64,000 nt of DNA, taken from positions 58,585 to 122,584 of the forward strand of contig DCCG01000034.1 of assembly GCA_002314145.1 (NCBI GenBank), in the 5' to 3' direction. The notes beneath the pieces are model-generated. The model saw only the letters and a program-made list of their open reading frames with translations, was not told where the DNA came from and made no database searches. The position numbers and the translations under genes are program-made. The DNA comes from Thalassolituus sp. UBA1087. Lineage in GTDB: Bacteria > Pseudomonadota > Gammaproteobacteria > Pseudomonadales > Oceanobacteraceae. This document shows positions 1-9,287 of this stretch, one piece after another (position 1 is the stretch's first letter; every line of letters begins with the position of its first letter).

Positions 1-1611
1 CATGCCGCCCATATCAGGCATTGCCGGCGCGTCTTCTTTCGGAATCTCAGCGACCATGGCTTCGGTGGTGATCATCAGACCAGCAACCGACGCAGCAGCC
101 TGCAGAGAAGAACGGGTCACTTTCGCCGGGTCGAGAATACCCTGAGCGATCATATCGCCGTATTCACCGGTAGCCGCGTTGTAACCAAAGGAGCCTTCAC
201 CGGCTTTCACTTTGTCGACCACAACGGAACCTTCGGCTCCGGCGTTGGCAGCGATCTGACGGATCGGTGCTTCCATGGCACGCAGTGCCAGAGCAATACC
301 GACGTTCTGATCTTCGTTGTCGCCTTCTACAGTCACCAGAGACAGTGCACGTACCAGCGCGACACCACCACCGGCAACCACGCCTTCTTCAACCGCAGCA
401 CGGGTTGCGTTCAGGGCGTCTTCAACGCGGTCTTTCTTCTCTTTCATCTCAACTTCAGAACCGGCGCCGACCTTGATAACCGCAACACCGCCAGCCAGCT
501 TGGCCACACGTTCCTGCAGTTTTTCTTTGTCGTAGTCTGAAGTAGAGTTAGCGATTTCAGCACGGATCTGCTCAACACGGGCCTGAACGTCCTGCTGTGC
601 ACCGGCACCATCAACGATCACAGTGTTTTCTTTGCTGATCACAACTTTGTTAGCGTTACCCAGCATGTCCAGAGTAGTGGTTTCCAGAGACATACCCACT
701 TCTTCAGAAATCACCTGAGCGCCGGTCAGAACGGCGATGTCCTGCAGCATGGCTTTACGGCGGTCACCGAAACCAGGCGCTTTAACAGCCGCCACTTTAA
801 AGGTACCACGCAGGTTGTTAACCACCAGAGTGGCCAGCGCCTGACCTTCAACGTCTTCAGCGATGATCAGCAGCGGACGGCCGGACTTGGCGACATTTTC
901 CAGAACCGGAATCAGCTCCTGCAGATTGTCGATTTTCTTATCAACCAGCAGCAGCAGCGGGTTTTCCAGCTCAGCTGTCATTTTTTCCTGGTTGGTTACA
1001 AAGTATGGAGACAGGTAACCGCGGTCGAACTGCATACCTTCAACCACTTCCAGTTCGTCGGCGAAGCCTTTCGCTTCTTCAACGGTGATCACACCTTCTT
1101 TACCGACTTTTTCCATGGCTTCAGCGATCAGGTTACCCACAGTCTCATCAGAGTTGGCTGAGATGGTACCTACCTGAGCGATGGCTTTGTTGTCTTCACA
1201 AGGTTTGGCCTGATCTTTCAGCGCTTCAACGACAGCCGCAGTGGCTTTGTCGATACCGCGTTTCAGGTCCATTGGGTTCATGCCGGCAGCAACGGCTTTC
1301 AGGCCTTCGTTGACGATGGACTGAGCCAGAACGGTGGCTGTAGTGGTACCGTCACCGGCCTGATCATTGGCCTGAGACGCTACTTCTTTTACCATCTGAG
1401 CGCCCATGTTCTCGAACTTGTCTTCCAGTTCGATTTCTTTCGCAACCGATACACCATCTTTGGTGATGGTGGGTGCGCCGAAGGATTTTTCCAGTACGAC
1501 GTTACGGCCTTTAGGGCCCAGTGTTACTTTTACCGCGTTTGCCAGAACGTTCACACCCGCCAGCATTTTTACGCGGGCATCGTTGCCAAACTTAACTTCT
1601 TTAGCAGCCAT
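1..1611 (-). CDS. groEL: Chaperonin GroEL (C-terminal end cut by window edge)
   Basis: Large subunit of the GroEL/GroES chaperonin, the ATP-driven double ring that refolds cytosolic proteins. The reading frame starts at the ATG at 1611 (MAAKEVKFGNDARVK) and stays open to base 1, giving 537 codons. The ATP-binding stretch GDGTTTATVLAQ is present. At the window edge the frame reads into the Met/Gly-rich tail (PAMPDMGGM) that ends GroEL proteins, so only about ten residues and the stop should be missing. It lies 71 bases downstream of groES in the classic groES-groEL order and is expected to be co-transcribed from the promoter upstream of groES. No frame damage is seen. Confidence 0.97.
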   Translation of the reverse strand, partial: MAAKEVKFGNDARVKMLAGVNVLANAVKVTLGPKGRNVVLEKSFGAPTITKDGVSVAKEIELEDKFENMGAQMVKEVASQANDQAGDGTTTATVLAQSIVNEGLKAVAAGMNPMDLKRGIDKATAAVVEALKDQAKPCEDNKAIAQVGTISANSDETVGNLIAEAMEKVGKEGVITVEEAKGFADELEVVEGMQFDRGYLSPYFVTNQEKMTAELENPLLLLVDKKIDNLQELIPVLENVAKSGRPLLIIAEDVEGQALATLVVNNLRGTFKVAAVKAPGFGDRRKAMLQDIAVLTGAQVISEEVGMSLETTTLDMLGNANKVVISKENTVIVDGAGAQQDVQARVEQIRAEIANSTSDYDKEKLQERVAKLAGGVAVIKVGAGSEVEMKEKKDRVEDALNATRAAVEEGVVAGGGVALVRALSLVTVEGDNEDQNVGIALALRAMEAPIRQIAANAGAEGSVVVDKVKAGEGSFGYNAATGEYGDMIAQGILDPAKVTRSSLQAAASVAGLMITTEAMVAEIPKEDAPAMPDMGGM

Positions 1612-1682
1612 TTTGTGTTTCCTTTAAATCGTAATCTTGAATCTGTAAATGATGAATCAGTTATCGGTCTGACGAAGCCGGA

Positions 1683-1976
1683 TCAGGCTTCCAGCACACC
1701 GTAGATTTCGCTCTCGTTCAGGATCAGCAGCTCTTCACCATCCACTTCGATGGTGTTGGAACCTGAGTATTTGCCGAATACAACGGTGTCACCCACTTTC
1801 ACAGACATAGGCTGAACTTCGCCATTGTTGGAAATACGACCCGTACCGACGGCAACCACTTCACCCTGGTTCGGTTTTTCAGCCGCGGAACCTGGCAGCA
1901 GGATACCGCCAGCGGTGGTTTGCTCTTCTTCCTTGCGACGAACAACGACGCGATCGTGTAAAGGACGGATTTTCAT
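1683..1976 (-). CDS. groES: Co-chaperonin GroES
   Basis: The 97-residue heptameric lid of the GroEL folding chamber. The family signature MKIRPLHDRVVVRR opens the protein. A mobile loop (EEEQTTAGGILLPG, about residues 16-30) makes contact with GroEL. The length matches the family. A GGAG ribosome-binding site lies about 10 bases before the ATG. It is the first gene of groESL, and the candidate heat-shock promoter lies in the 140 bases upstream. Confidence 0.98.
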   Translation of the reverse strand: MKIRPLHDRVVVRRKEEEQTTAGGILLPGSAAEKPNQGEVVAVGTGRISNNGEVQPMSVKVGDTVVFGKYSGSNTIEVDGEELLILNESEIYGVLEA

Positions 1977-2070
1977 CTGAGGTTATCTCCAATGGTTAAA
2001 GCAATGTTTCATGTTGCTGTTAAATGGGGCGGCAAACACGGGTTGGCAGCCCCAGATCGTGTGTTTCGCT

Positions 2071-2099
2071 TACTGGGGGTGAATTCAACGGATTTCAAC
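2071..2099 (-). promoter_or_regulatory. Candidate sigma-32 heat-shock promoter of groESL
   Basis: Read on the minus strand, GTTGAAA (2093-2099) is followed after 13 bases by CCCCCAGTA (2071-2079). This resembles the sigma-32 consensus CTTGAAA-N13/17-CCCCATnT. A second -10-like block, CCCCATTTA (2021-2029), lies closer to groES but has no convincing -35 partner. Placement upstream of groES fits known heat-shock control of this operon. The assignment is by motif only. Confidence 0.5.
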
Positions 2100-2117
2100 A
2101 CCCAGCGTAAAAATTTT

Positions 2118-2612
2118 TTAATCTTCGCGCTTGTAGTCGCCGTCAATCACATCCGGGCGGTGCGGGTTATGATGGATTTCCGGATCACGGTGCGGATGCA
2201 CCTCACGCTCACCACGGCCGTTGCTGTAGTGCCGGAACTGCCCCTGCATACTGCCGGCGGCGCGCACTTTCAGCATATTCATAACGGAACCGGCCAGCGC
2301 ACCACGGACACCGGGCACCAGCAGGGCAAAGCCCAGGGCGTCAGTGACGAACCCCGGGGTCAGTAACATGGCCCCGGCCATGGCCAGCAGAAAGCCTTCC
2401 GCCAGTTCACGGGCGGGAATCTGGCCTTCTTCCATACGCTGACTGGCACGCATCAGGGTTGCCAGCCCCTGCACCCGCAGCAGACCCACACCGATTACTG
2501 CCGTCAGGAAGATCAGTGCCATGGTCCACAGCACACCAATATGGGAGCCCACCTTGATCAGCACTGCCAGCTCGATCATGGGGACCAGAATGAAAATCAG
2601 TAAAAAAGGCAC
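2118..2612 (-). CDS. fxsA: FxsA family membrane protein
   Basis: Small inner-membrane protein of the FxsA family, whose E. coli member relieves exclusion of phage T7 by the F plasmid; its cellular role is unclear. The protein has an N-terminal hydrophobic segment (PFLLIFILVPMIELAVLIKV), a second (VLWTMALIFLTAVIGVGLL) and a third around LLAMAGAMLLTPGFVTDALG, then a His/Arg/Asp-rich cytoplasmic tail. I choose the GTG at 2612, because a GGAG lies 6 bases upstream (2619-2622) and the resulting start (V/M-PFLLIFILVP) fits the family. An upstream TTG (2651) or ATG (2645) would add a hydrophilic leader. It lies directly upstream of groES on the same strand, a common neighbour. Confidence 0.9.
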   Translation of the reverse strand: MPFLLIFILVPMIELAVLIKVGSHIGVLWTMALIFLTAVIGVGLLRVQGLATLMRASQRMEEGQIPARELAEGFLLAMAGAMLLTPGFVTDALGFALLVPGVRGALAGSVMNMLKVRAAGSMQGQFRHYSNGRGEREVHPHRDPEIHHNPHRPDVIDGDYKRED

Positions 2613-2857
2613 AGGCAACTCCGGGTCGTTGTGATACACCGCCATCTGCAACGGCGGTAACAGGTATATGGGCTCAGCTGAGCCGATTACAAGGGCTCAG
2701 CACTGTACCGGGTATGAAAAGGGATGACAGCAGAGGTTCCGGAGGCATTATCTGCCATGCCGGACGCCAGCGATGACTGGTAACCTTTGTGCCGTATCGG
2801 GAGAAGAGACAGGGGCATGCGCCCCTGCTTGTTGCACTCTTTGCTGTGCTCAGAGTT

Positions 2858-3703
2858 TCACTGGGTCTGCAGGGCGGCAACGTCCGGGTGACGCTCCTGC
2901 CAGTGCTCAATCAGTGCCTGCTGATCAATATCCATGGGGTGAAAACCAGTGCGGAAGTATTTACGCAGCGAACGGATGTTTTCCCGCAGAATACCCTGTT
3001 TGCCCCAGAAGAAGCGCCAGGCGCCGGTCCACTCCCGCCAGCGCGGGAAGTGCCCGTCCGCCTTCAGCAAACGGAACTGGTAATAACCAATGCGGGCAAA
3101 CAGTGAGATCATGGCAATCACCATCACCCTCTTGCGCATAAATTCATTATTCACTTTCTGCCGGTAAACATCGAAAGCAACCGCTTTGTGCTCGATCTCC
3201 TCCACCGCGTGCCAGATCAGCATTTTGCGGATGGTGTCATCGGTCTTATCCAGAATTTCCGGGTACTTCAGCAGGTATTCCGCCAGTGCCGCGGTAAAGT
3301 GCTCCATGGCGGCTGTCAGTGCCAGCTGACGATCGGGTCCGAAGGCACGCTTAAGAAAGGCCACCCGTTTCTGCATGTGTTCGACCAGCCCGGCCATCGG
3401 GAACCCCATGTTGCCGATGGCCCGGTTCAGGCTTTCATGGGAATGGCCATGGTGCGCTTCCTGGCCGATAAAGCCTTTGATCTGCGCCTGCAGCACGGGG
3501 TCGTCAATGTCCTTCTGAAAATGACGCACTGAGTGAATAAAGAAACGTTCGCCATCCGGGAACATGGCCGACAGGGCGTAGAAAAACGTACTGATCAATG
3601 AATTATCATCAAAGGTGTAACGGCGCATAGGCGCATCGGTATCAAACGCCATGCGCCTTGGCTTAATGCTCACTGACTGGGTTTTATTATTTTGTTCAGT
3701 CAT
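2858..3703 (-). CDS. Predicted metal-dependent hydrolase (PF10118 family)
   Basis: A 281-residue protein resembling the predicted metal-dependent hydrolase family PF10118/COG3687. The candidate metal ligands sit in QEAHHGHSHE and WHAVEEIEHKAVAFDVY, the His/Glu-rich helices that define the family. Substrate is unknown. I start it at the ATG at 3703 (MTEQNNKTQS), preceded by GGAG with 5-base spacing; the longer frame to 3766 adds 21 residues without a better ribosome site. It stands alone between fxsA and the LprI-like gene. The family is seen by motif; the reaction is not inferable from sequence. Confidence 0.8.
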   Translation of the reverse strand: MTEQNNKTQSVSIKPRRMAFDTDAPMRRYTFDDNSLISTFFYALSAMFPDGERFFIHSVRHFQKDIDDPVLQAQIKGFIGQEAHHGHSHESLNRAIGNMGFPMAGLVEHMQKRVAFLKRAFGPDRQLALTAAMEHFTAALAEYLLKYPEILDKTDDTIRKMLIWHAVEEIEHKAVAFDVYRQKVNNEFMRKRVMVIAMISLFARIGYYQFRLLKADGHFPRWREWTGAWRFFWGKQGILRENIRSLRKYFRTGFHPMDIDQQALIEHWQERHPDVAALQTQ

Positions 3704-3960
3704 AAAAACTCCGGATTGTATGCCTGTGATAATGGATGCAGCTCTGTAAGGCGGCATGCCGGTCAAGCGGTGGCCAGAAACAGGCAGCCACCCGGAGAAT
3801 ATGACACAGACCTTTCAGGGCTGACCGGGTTTATTTCTGACAGAATCAATAACAGAAAAACACCGTTATCGGTTAAGCCGACAGAAAAAACGGCGAGATA
3901 CGCCCGCCACTGTCTGCCAGCGGGCGTCCGTCGTCTGGTGCGGTTATGACAGACAACCTG

Positions 3961-5265
3961 TCAGGGGCGGGCCGCCAGATACAGCGACTGGTGCGAAAAG
4001 GATGAATCTTTCAGCACGAAGACAATAAAGTCCTGGCCGTTCATATTAACGACGGCAGGCGTATTCGCCAGATGCTCAGGCACAATTTTAAACAGCTCAC
4101 CGCTTTCCATATTGTATTCCCAGATACAGGCCATGCCGCCGGAGTTATCAAAAAACACCAGCGGTTTCTGCGGATGCAGCACAAAGGAGTCAATCGCCCA
4201 TCCCCGCGGCGATAATCCTATTTCCGGGCTGTAGCCCCGGTCGTTAAAGCGGTCGTAGATATAAAAAGCAGAGCGCCGGGTCAGCATCGCCGGATCACGC
4301 CGGGCGTAGTCGGTGATATCACTCAGACTGCCAAACGTATCCCGTTCGCTGTATGAGTCGTATTTCAGTGCGTTATAAAACGCCACCAGCCATTGGCCAT
4401 TTTCCGACACCTCATGACTGCGTTTGTTGCTGAGCACCGGGCGATACTGTCTGAACTCGCTGTCGCTCACCAGCCGCGGCGCACTGCGTGCCCCTACCGG
4501 CATCAGCATAAGGTTAGTCCCCTCTTCCGGGGGACGCACTTCGCCACCGTCACGGGTAAAAAATACGTGACCATTACGGACCAGCAGTAATGACGTCTGA
4601 TAATCCCAGTCCCCACCCTCGCTGGTGTTCAGTAAGCGCTGATCCCTTGTCGATGTATTGTATTCATACAGATTAATGGTCTGACCGTCACGCTGTGCAT
4701 AATAAATATACAGCACATCCTTAAAGGTTCCGGCGGCTAACGCGGCAACACCGGCATTTTCCGGCAATTTCAGTAACGGCTTGCGAGGCCAGGGCCGGTA
4801 GGTGCCTTTTTCTGTCTCCAGTGCTGAGGCCGAAATCTCACTGAGCGTGCTGTCATCCGGCAGTGTCATGCCCTGCATCAGATTAGCCAGTGCCGCATCG
4901 GCCGGCAGCGTATCGCCCGCCGGCTTGTCACTGCCGGAATAATAGACCGGGATCAGGCGCTGATAAGCATCGATATACAGGCGTTCACAGGCTTCCCCGG
5001 TTTTATCCGCCGCACACACCTGATTACGCTGCTGCAACCATTCAAGCTGTGCTGTTTTAACCGCTTCTTTATTGTCCGCGTTGCGGTAAGCACGGCGATA
5101 CATATCACTGAGCAGTGTGTCCATCTGGTCCAGTGTTTTATCAGAACATATCTTTTTTTCCATGGCCGTAGAGGCTTTTTTGCAGTCAAACCCCGCAGCC
5201 ATCAGCTGAGCAGGCGCAATGACAGACGAGACGAGCACGCAGGCAGCGATAAACATTCGCAGCAT
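3961..5265 (-). CDS. Secreted protein with N-terminal LprI-like domain
   Basis: A 434-residue exported protein. A signal peptide (MLRMFIAACVLVSSVIAPAQ, cleavage probably after LMAA) precedes a domain with the LprI/DUF1311 pattern at about 25-105: FDCKKASTAMEKKICSD, an LDQMDTLLSDMYRRA helix, WLQQRNQVC, then a fourth Cys. The remaining 320 residues contain repeated aromatic strands (such as ITLYEYN-like and FVLHPQKPLVFFDN segments) suggesting a beta-propeller or beta-sandwich, but I do not recognise the family. LprI domains are named for a mycobacterial lysozyme inhibitor, yet many are of unknown function. No operon partner is seen. Function is left open. Confidence 0.75.
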   Translation of the reverse strand: MLRMFIAACVLVSSVIAPAQLMAAGFDCKKASTAMEKKICSDKTLDQMDTLLSDMYRRAYRNADNKEAVKTAQLEWLQQRNQVCAADKTGEACERLYIDAYQRLIPVYYSGSDKPAGDTLPADAALANLMQGMTLPDDSTLSEISASALETEKGTYRPWPRKPLLKLPENAGVAALAAGTFKDVLYIYYAQRDGQTINLYEYNTSTRDQRLLNTSEGGDWDYQTSLLLVRNGHVFFTRDGGEVRPPEEGTNLMLMPVGARSAPRLVSDSEFRQYRPVLSNKRSHEVSENGQWLVAFYNALKYDSYSERDTFGSLSDITDYARRDPAMLTRRSAFYIYDRFNDRGYSPEIGLSPRGWAIDSFVLHPQKPLVFFDNSGGMACIWEYNMESGELFKIVPEHLANTPAVVNMNGQDFIVFVLKDSSFSHQSLYLAARP

Positions 5266-6458
5266 GTTTTATCCTTATATAAAGTCAATCGGGCAAGCAT
5301 GAAAGAATAGCACAGGCCACAGCACCTTCAGCAGATATCAGCAGGCATATTCTGATGACATACGGGACGGCAACGGTGTCTCACAGGTATACGGGGTACA
5401 GCTCAAACATGCCTGCATTACCGCAGAGATATAAGGTTCGCGCTGCCAGACTTATCGAAACGGATACCGGGTACTTACAGAGATCCGCAGAGATCCGCAG
5501 ACATCCGCGCCCGGTTTTCCGGCGGATGGCCATACAGATGCAGAACGGAACAGACACAGCGAAAAACCGGAATCCACCACAGCCTGTTATTTAAAAACCT
5601 TCCGTTGTTAACAACCGGTGCGGTTTATTGCCGGTTTTCCCCATGATTGGGTTTGATAGCCTGGCCATTCATCAGGATGACCAGGCAGCTCTGCTGCATT
5701 CATTTATTCTCAGCCAACAGGTCGGAATTATCCGGCCACATAAACAACAGACAGGCACATGCCATAGCGCATAAGACTCCAGGCTACCCTCATTTATTTA
5801 TGGCGCATTCCACCTTAACTTCAAAAAAGCATTTATAACATCCGACCAAAAGTGCCGGGCTAACACCGGATTAACCGTCTGAAAATGCAACATCAAGACA
5901 GCACAATAAAAACATAAAAAATTAAAAAAGAAGTAATATGCGCAATTATTAAAACTCTGACATTTACCCGTGCTCCCGCAATTCACGCCTGCAATGACAC
6001 AGTTATTTTCTGATCGGGAATAATTGAAACCAAAACGCTTAGACAACAATAGCCATTTAAATAATAAGGTTAATATTATTACTAATAAAAATAACAACAT
6101 GAAATTTTTATTAGCACCCCGTCACAATTAAACAGCGGATTACAAAGTAGATTCAGCTCTGTGAATGAACTTCCGAACTGATCATCCACAACACAGAAAT
6201 ATTTTTACGGAAATATTTCTTCGCAATCTGCAATAAGCAGACAACTGAAAATCCGCCTGAAAAATCCAAGGAGTGTTATGAAAAAAATAACGGAATCTTT
6301 ACGCAGTGAATTCCATAAATAGCGATTAAACCCTGATTTTATCGCCGTTTTATGCCAGTGGATGTTTTTTATTCCACGGTACGGCGACGCCTGCAGAAAA
6401 GTATCCGCCTGCGGATGCCTTCTGTTTAAAGCTCAATTAATTTGAATGGATACTACTC
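5266..6458. other. Long AT-rich intergenic region before the cellulase
   Basis: About 1.2 kb with no convincing long gene. From about 5800 it is markedly AT-rich compared with the flanks. It holds a short imperfect 10-bp tandem repeat (AGATCCGCAG, 5481-5508) and a 14-codon reading frame with a good ribosome site at 6278. It probably carries the promoter and long leader of the cellulase gene. A 100-residue hydrophobic frame on the minus strand (5798-6100) has no coding character. Confidence 0.6.
6278..6322 (+). CDS. Possible 14-residue leader peptide
   Basis: An ATG preceded by a strong AAGGAG at 5-base spacing opens MKKITESLRSEFHK, then TAG. In the same frame beyond the stop there is a further 41-codon open stretch ending just before the cellulase start. 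This could be a small leader peptide in the transcript of the GH6 gene, or the remnant of a gene broken by the TAG. Composition gives no hint of an attenuation mechanism, since there is no run of one amino acid. Weakly supported. Confidence 0.25.
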   Translation: MKKITESLRSEFHK

Positions 6459-8501
6459 ATGATCTCAAAAAAACCGTATTTCGCCGTGATGGCCGCTATG
6501 GCTCTCGGCTCCGGGTGTATGTCAGAAAGTGATCCTGTCAACCGCGCCCCCAATGCAATGATCACCGCGCCACAAACCATTGGTGAAGCACCCTTTGAAG
6601 TATCGTTTTCGGGAGCGGCATCAACCGACCCGGATGGTGATTCCCTGGCTTATCAGTGGAGTTATGGCGACGGCGCCGGTGCGACTGGCATGACCCAGAC
6701 TCATACTTATACCGAGCCGGGCCAATACGTCACACGACTGACGGTCAATGATGGCTTTTTATTTTCCGTCACCACAGTGACTATTACTGTGGAAGAGGCT
6801 GACAGCAGCCCGGGCAACGGCGATGGAGACAACGGCGGCGGTGATAACGGCGGCGGCGATAACGGCGGCGGCGATAACGGCGGCGGTGATAACGACGGCG
6901 GTGATAACGACGGCGGTGATAATGACGGCGGTGATAACGACGACACCAATACACCACCGGTTGCCCGCCTCGACAGCAGCAACGCGGTTGGTCAGGGGCC
7001 GTTAACGGTTTCCCTGGACGGCAGCGCTTCCAGTGATGCCGATGGTGATGCATTAACCTACAGCTGGGATTTCGGCGATGGCAGCGACAGCACGGACGCA
7101 GGTTCGCAAACCAGCCATGAATACACAGCAGAAGGCAGCTACACAGTCACCCTGACCGTCAGTGATGGTGAGGCCAGTAGCACGGATACTGCCTCTGTTA
7201 TTGTTCAGGGGGATATCGCTGACGTTGAGCGTGTCGATAATCCTTATGCCGGTGTGACTGGTTACGTTAATCCGGAGTGGTCAACTCTGGCTTCCTCGGT
7301 AGAAGGCGGCGACGCCGTTGCTGATATCAGCACCGGGGTCTGGCTGGATAATATCGCTGCCATTGAAGGGGAAGGCGGTTCCATGGGGCTGGTTGATCAT
7401 CTGAACCAGGCGCTGGCGCAACAGGCCGGAGTGATTACTGTCGTGGTGTACGATTTACCCAACCGTGACTGTGCCGCCGGCGCATCCAACGGTGAGCTAA
7501 TGATCGCCAACGGTGGTATGGCGCGTTATAAGTCTGAATTTATTGATCCGATCACTGAGATTCTGTCGCGCAGTGAATATCAGGCTCTGCGTATTGCTGT
7601 GATTCTTGAACTGGATTCCCTGCCCAACCTGGTGACCAATCTGGATATTCCGGCCTGTCAGGAAGCAGATGGAGATGATGGTTACCGTGAAGGTATTACC
7701 TACGCAATGAACCATTTTGCCCCCCTCGACAATGTGTACACCTACATCGATGCCGCTCACTCCGGCTGGTTAGGCTGGGACAGCAATTTCAACCCATCCA
7801 TCGATCTGATCTCTGCCGTCATCCGTAACACAGATGCAGGCTGGGACAGTGTGGCCGGGTTTATTACCAATGTAGCCAACTACACCCCAACCACAGAGCC
7901 TTATCTGCCGGCACCGCGCTCAAACTTTAATAATGGGCAACAGGTGAGAAGCCAGGCTTTCTATGACTGGAATGACTATTTCGATGAGAAAAGTTTTGCT
8001 CAGGATTTCCGCAGCGGCATGATCATACGCGGCGGCGCCCCTTCTACCATCGGTATGTTGATTGATACTTCCCGTAACGGCTGGGGCGGCAGTCAGCGTC
8101 CGACGCATGCCAGCTACAGTGATAATCTGGATACCTTTGTCAGCGAAAGCCGGGTCGACCGTCGTCAGCACCGCGGCAACTGGTGTAACCAGGCCAGCGG
8201 CCTCGGTTATAAGCCATTCGCCAACCCCTATCCGGGAATCGATGCCTTCGTATGGGCCAAGCCACCGGGTGAATCCGATGGTGTCTCCAGTCCCAATGCC
8301 GCTCCGGACCCGACCGACCCGGCCAAGCAGTACGACTCTATGTGTGACCCTTATGCACAGAGCCGTGAAGACTCAAGCTATGGCACCGGGGCGATGCCTG
8401 ACGCACCCCATGCCGGCCGCTGGTTCCCGGGTGGTTTCCGGACTCTGATAGAAAATGCTTATCCACCGGTCGATACACCGGCAGGCAGCATGCTGCAATA
8501 A
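6459..8501 (+). CDS. GH6 cellulase (cellobiohydrolase/endoglucanase) with two PKD domains
   Basis: A 680-residue secreted glycoside hydrolase family 6 enzyme that should cleave beta-1,4-glucan with inversion. The N-terminus has a hydrophobic signal ending GSGC at residue 20, a possible but imperfect lipobox. PKD domain 1 lies at about 30-113 (DPDGDSLAYQWSYGDG), followed by a Gly/Asp/Asn-rich linker (about 117-162) and PKD domain 2 at about 163-250 (DADGDALTYSWDFGDG). The GH6 domain spans about 255-680 with VVYDLPNRDC, YIDAAHSGWLGW and the family hallmark WAKPPGESDG. No carbohydrate-binding module is recognised, so the PKD repeats act as spacers or substrate contacts. It is monocistronic and closed by a strong terminator. 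No other polysaccharide genes adjoin it. Exo- versus endo-activity cannot be told from sequence. Confidence 0.92.
   Translation: MISKKPYFAVMAAMALGSGCMSESDPVNRAPNAMITAPQTIGEAPFEVSFSGAASTDPDGDSLAYQWSYGDGAGATGMTQTHTYTEPGQYVTRLTVNDGFLFSVTTVTITVEEADSSPGNGDGDNGGGDNGGGDNGGGDNGGGDNDGGDNDGGDNDGGDNDDTNTPPVARLDSSNAVGQGPLTVSLDGSASSDADGDALTYSWDFGDGSDSTDAGSQTSHEYTAEGSYTVTLTVSDGEASSTDTASVIVQGDIADVERVDNPYAGVTGYVNPEWSTLASSVEGGDAVADISTGVWLDNIAAIEGEGGSMGLVDHLNQALAQQAGVITVVVYDLPNRDCAAGASNGELMIANGGMARYKSEFIDPITEILSRSEYQALRIAVILELDSLPNLVTNLDIPACQEADGDDGYREGITYAMNHFAPLDNVYTYIDAAHSGWLGWDSNFNPSIDLISAVIRNTDAGWDSVAGFITNVANYTPTTEPYLPAPRSNFNNGQQVRSQAFYDWNDYFDEKSFAQDFRSGMIIRGGAPSTIGMLIDTSRNGWGGSQRPTHASYSDNLDTFVSESRVDRRQHRGNWCNQASGLGYKPFANPYPGIDAFVWAKPPGESDGVSSPNAAPDPTDPAKQYDSMCDPYAQSREDSSYGTGAMPDAPHAGRWFPGGFRTLIENAYPPVDTPAGSMLQ
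6831..6935 (+). repeat. Seven tandem 15-bp units encoding the cellulase linker
   Basis: Seven consecutive near-identical 15-base units of the type AACGGCGGCGGTGAT encode the flexible (NGGGD)n linker between the two PKD domains. The first four units read NGGGD and the last three NDGGD. Such in-frame tandem repeats can change copy number by slippage without breaking the gene. Confidence 0.9.
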
Positions 8502-8517
8502 CAGATAACGATAAAAA

Positions 8518-8557
8518 ATAAAAAAACCGCACCGGTCTTACCGGTGCGGTTTTTTTA
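8518..8557. terminator. Bidirectional terminator after the GH6 gene
   Basis: A 10-bp perfect stem ACCGCACCGG / CCGGTGCGGT with a 5-base loop, flanked by an A-run on the left and a T-run on the right. It can end transcription of both the cellulase (+) and the convergent flavin reductase (-). Confidence 0.9.
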
Positions 8558-8596
8558 TTATGCGGTTTTTTTTATTAAGCCAAGCGCTGACGCCGC

Positions 8597-9133
8597 TCAG
8601 CCTGCCAGGCTTGCCAGTGCCTGTTTCAGTTGCTCAGCCAGTTCAGGGTTGGTCAGCTCACCCTTTTCAACGTCAAAGTTATCGTTGAACGAGGGCACAG
8701 ACAGTGTGGCTTTTACATCCATGGCGAAAAACCCGGCAGAGCCTTCAGCCAGTGACAGTACACTCTGTGCACCACCCGGGCCAGGTGAAGTACCCAGCAG
8801 TACCGCCGGTTTTCCCTGATACACTTCTTTATCAATGCGTGACGCCCAGTCGAAAATGTTTTTATAGGCCACGCTGTAATTCCCGTTAAATTCACCGAAT
8901 GAAATCAGTACCGCATCGGCTTCGCCAATTTTGTTGTAGAACGCCTGAGCGGGCTCCGGAATGCCATTGGCTACTTCACGGTCAATGCTGTAAATCGGCA
9001 TTTCAAAATCGTTCAGGTCCAGCAGTTCGATATCAGCACCTGCGTTAGCGGCCAGCAAACCGGCAGCGTGAGTGACCAGCTGCTTGTTAATAGAGGCTTT
9101 GGTGTTGGATGCGGCAAAAGCAAGTACTTTCAT
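8597..9133 (-). CDS. NADPH-dependent FMN reductase family protein
   Basis: A 178-residue flavodoxin-fold oxidoreductase of the NADPH-dependent FMN reductase family (quinone/azo/chromate reductase-like). It has the N-terminal phosphate-binding loop after MKVLAFAASNTKASINKQLV and the segment LGTSPGPGGAQSVL typical of the family. I start it at the second of two in-frame ATGs (9133), which places the GGGGA about 6 bases upstream; the first ATG (9139) abuts that sequence. It is divergent from the LysR gene starting at 9288, a frequent regulator/target layout. Its physiological substrate is unknown. Confidence 0.88.
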   Translation of the reverse strand: MKVLAFAASNTKASINKQLVTHAAGLLAANAGADIELLDLNDFEMPIYSIDREVANGIPEPAQAFYNKIGEADAVLISFGEFNGNYSVAYKNIFDWASRIDKEVYQGKPAVLLGTSPGPGGAQSVLSLAEGSAGFFAMDVKATLSVPSFNDNFDVEKGELTNPELAEQLKQALASLAG

Positions 9134-9287
9134 GGTCATTCCCCGTATGGCTTGGTTTGTTACGATGTTGATTACTTTACATTAGCCACCCATAAAGATT
9201 AATAAGCCAATTATGGAATCATTATTTCCATTTGACTCTTAATAGAGCAGAATATCCCGGAAAACCTGGCAATCTGTGGGAAAAACC

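Noticed and set aside
5481..5508. Imperfect 10-bp tandem repeat AGATCCGCAG
   Set aside because: Under three units, not a recognised element.
5798..6100. 100-codon hydrophobic frame on the minus strand
   Set aside because: Low-complexity translation of AT-rich DNA, rich in Phe/Leu/Asn, no ribosome site or family.
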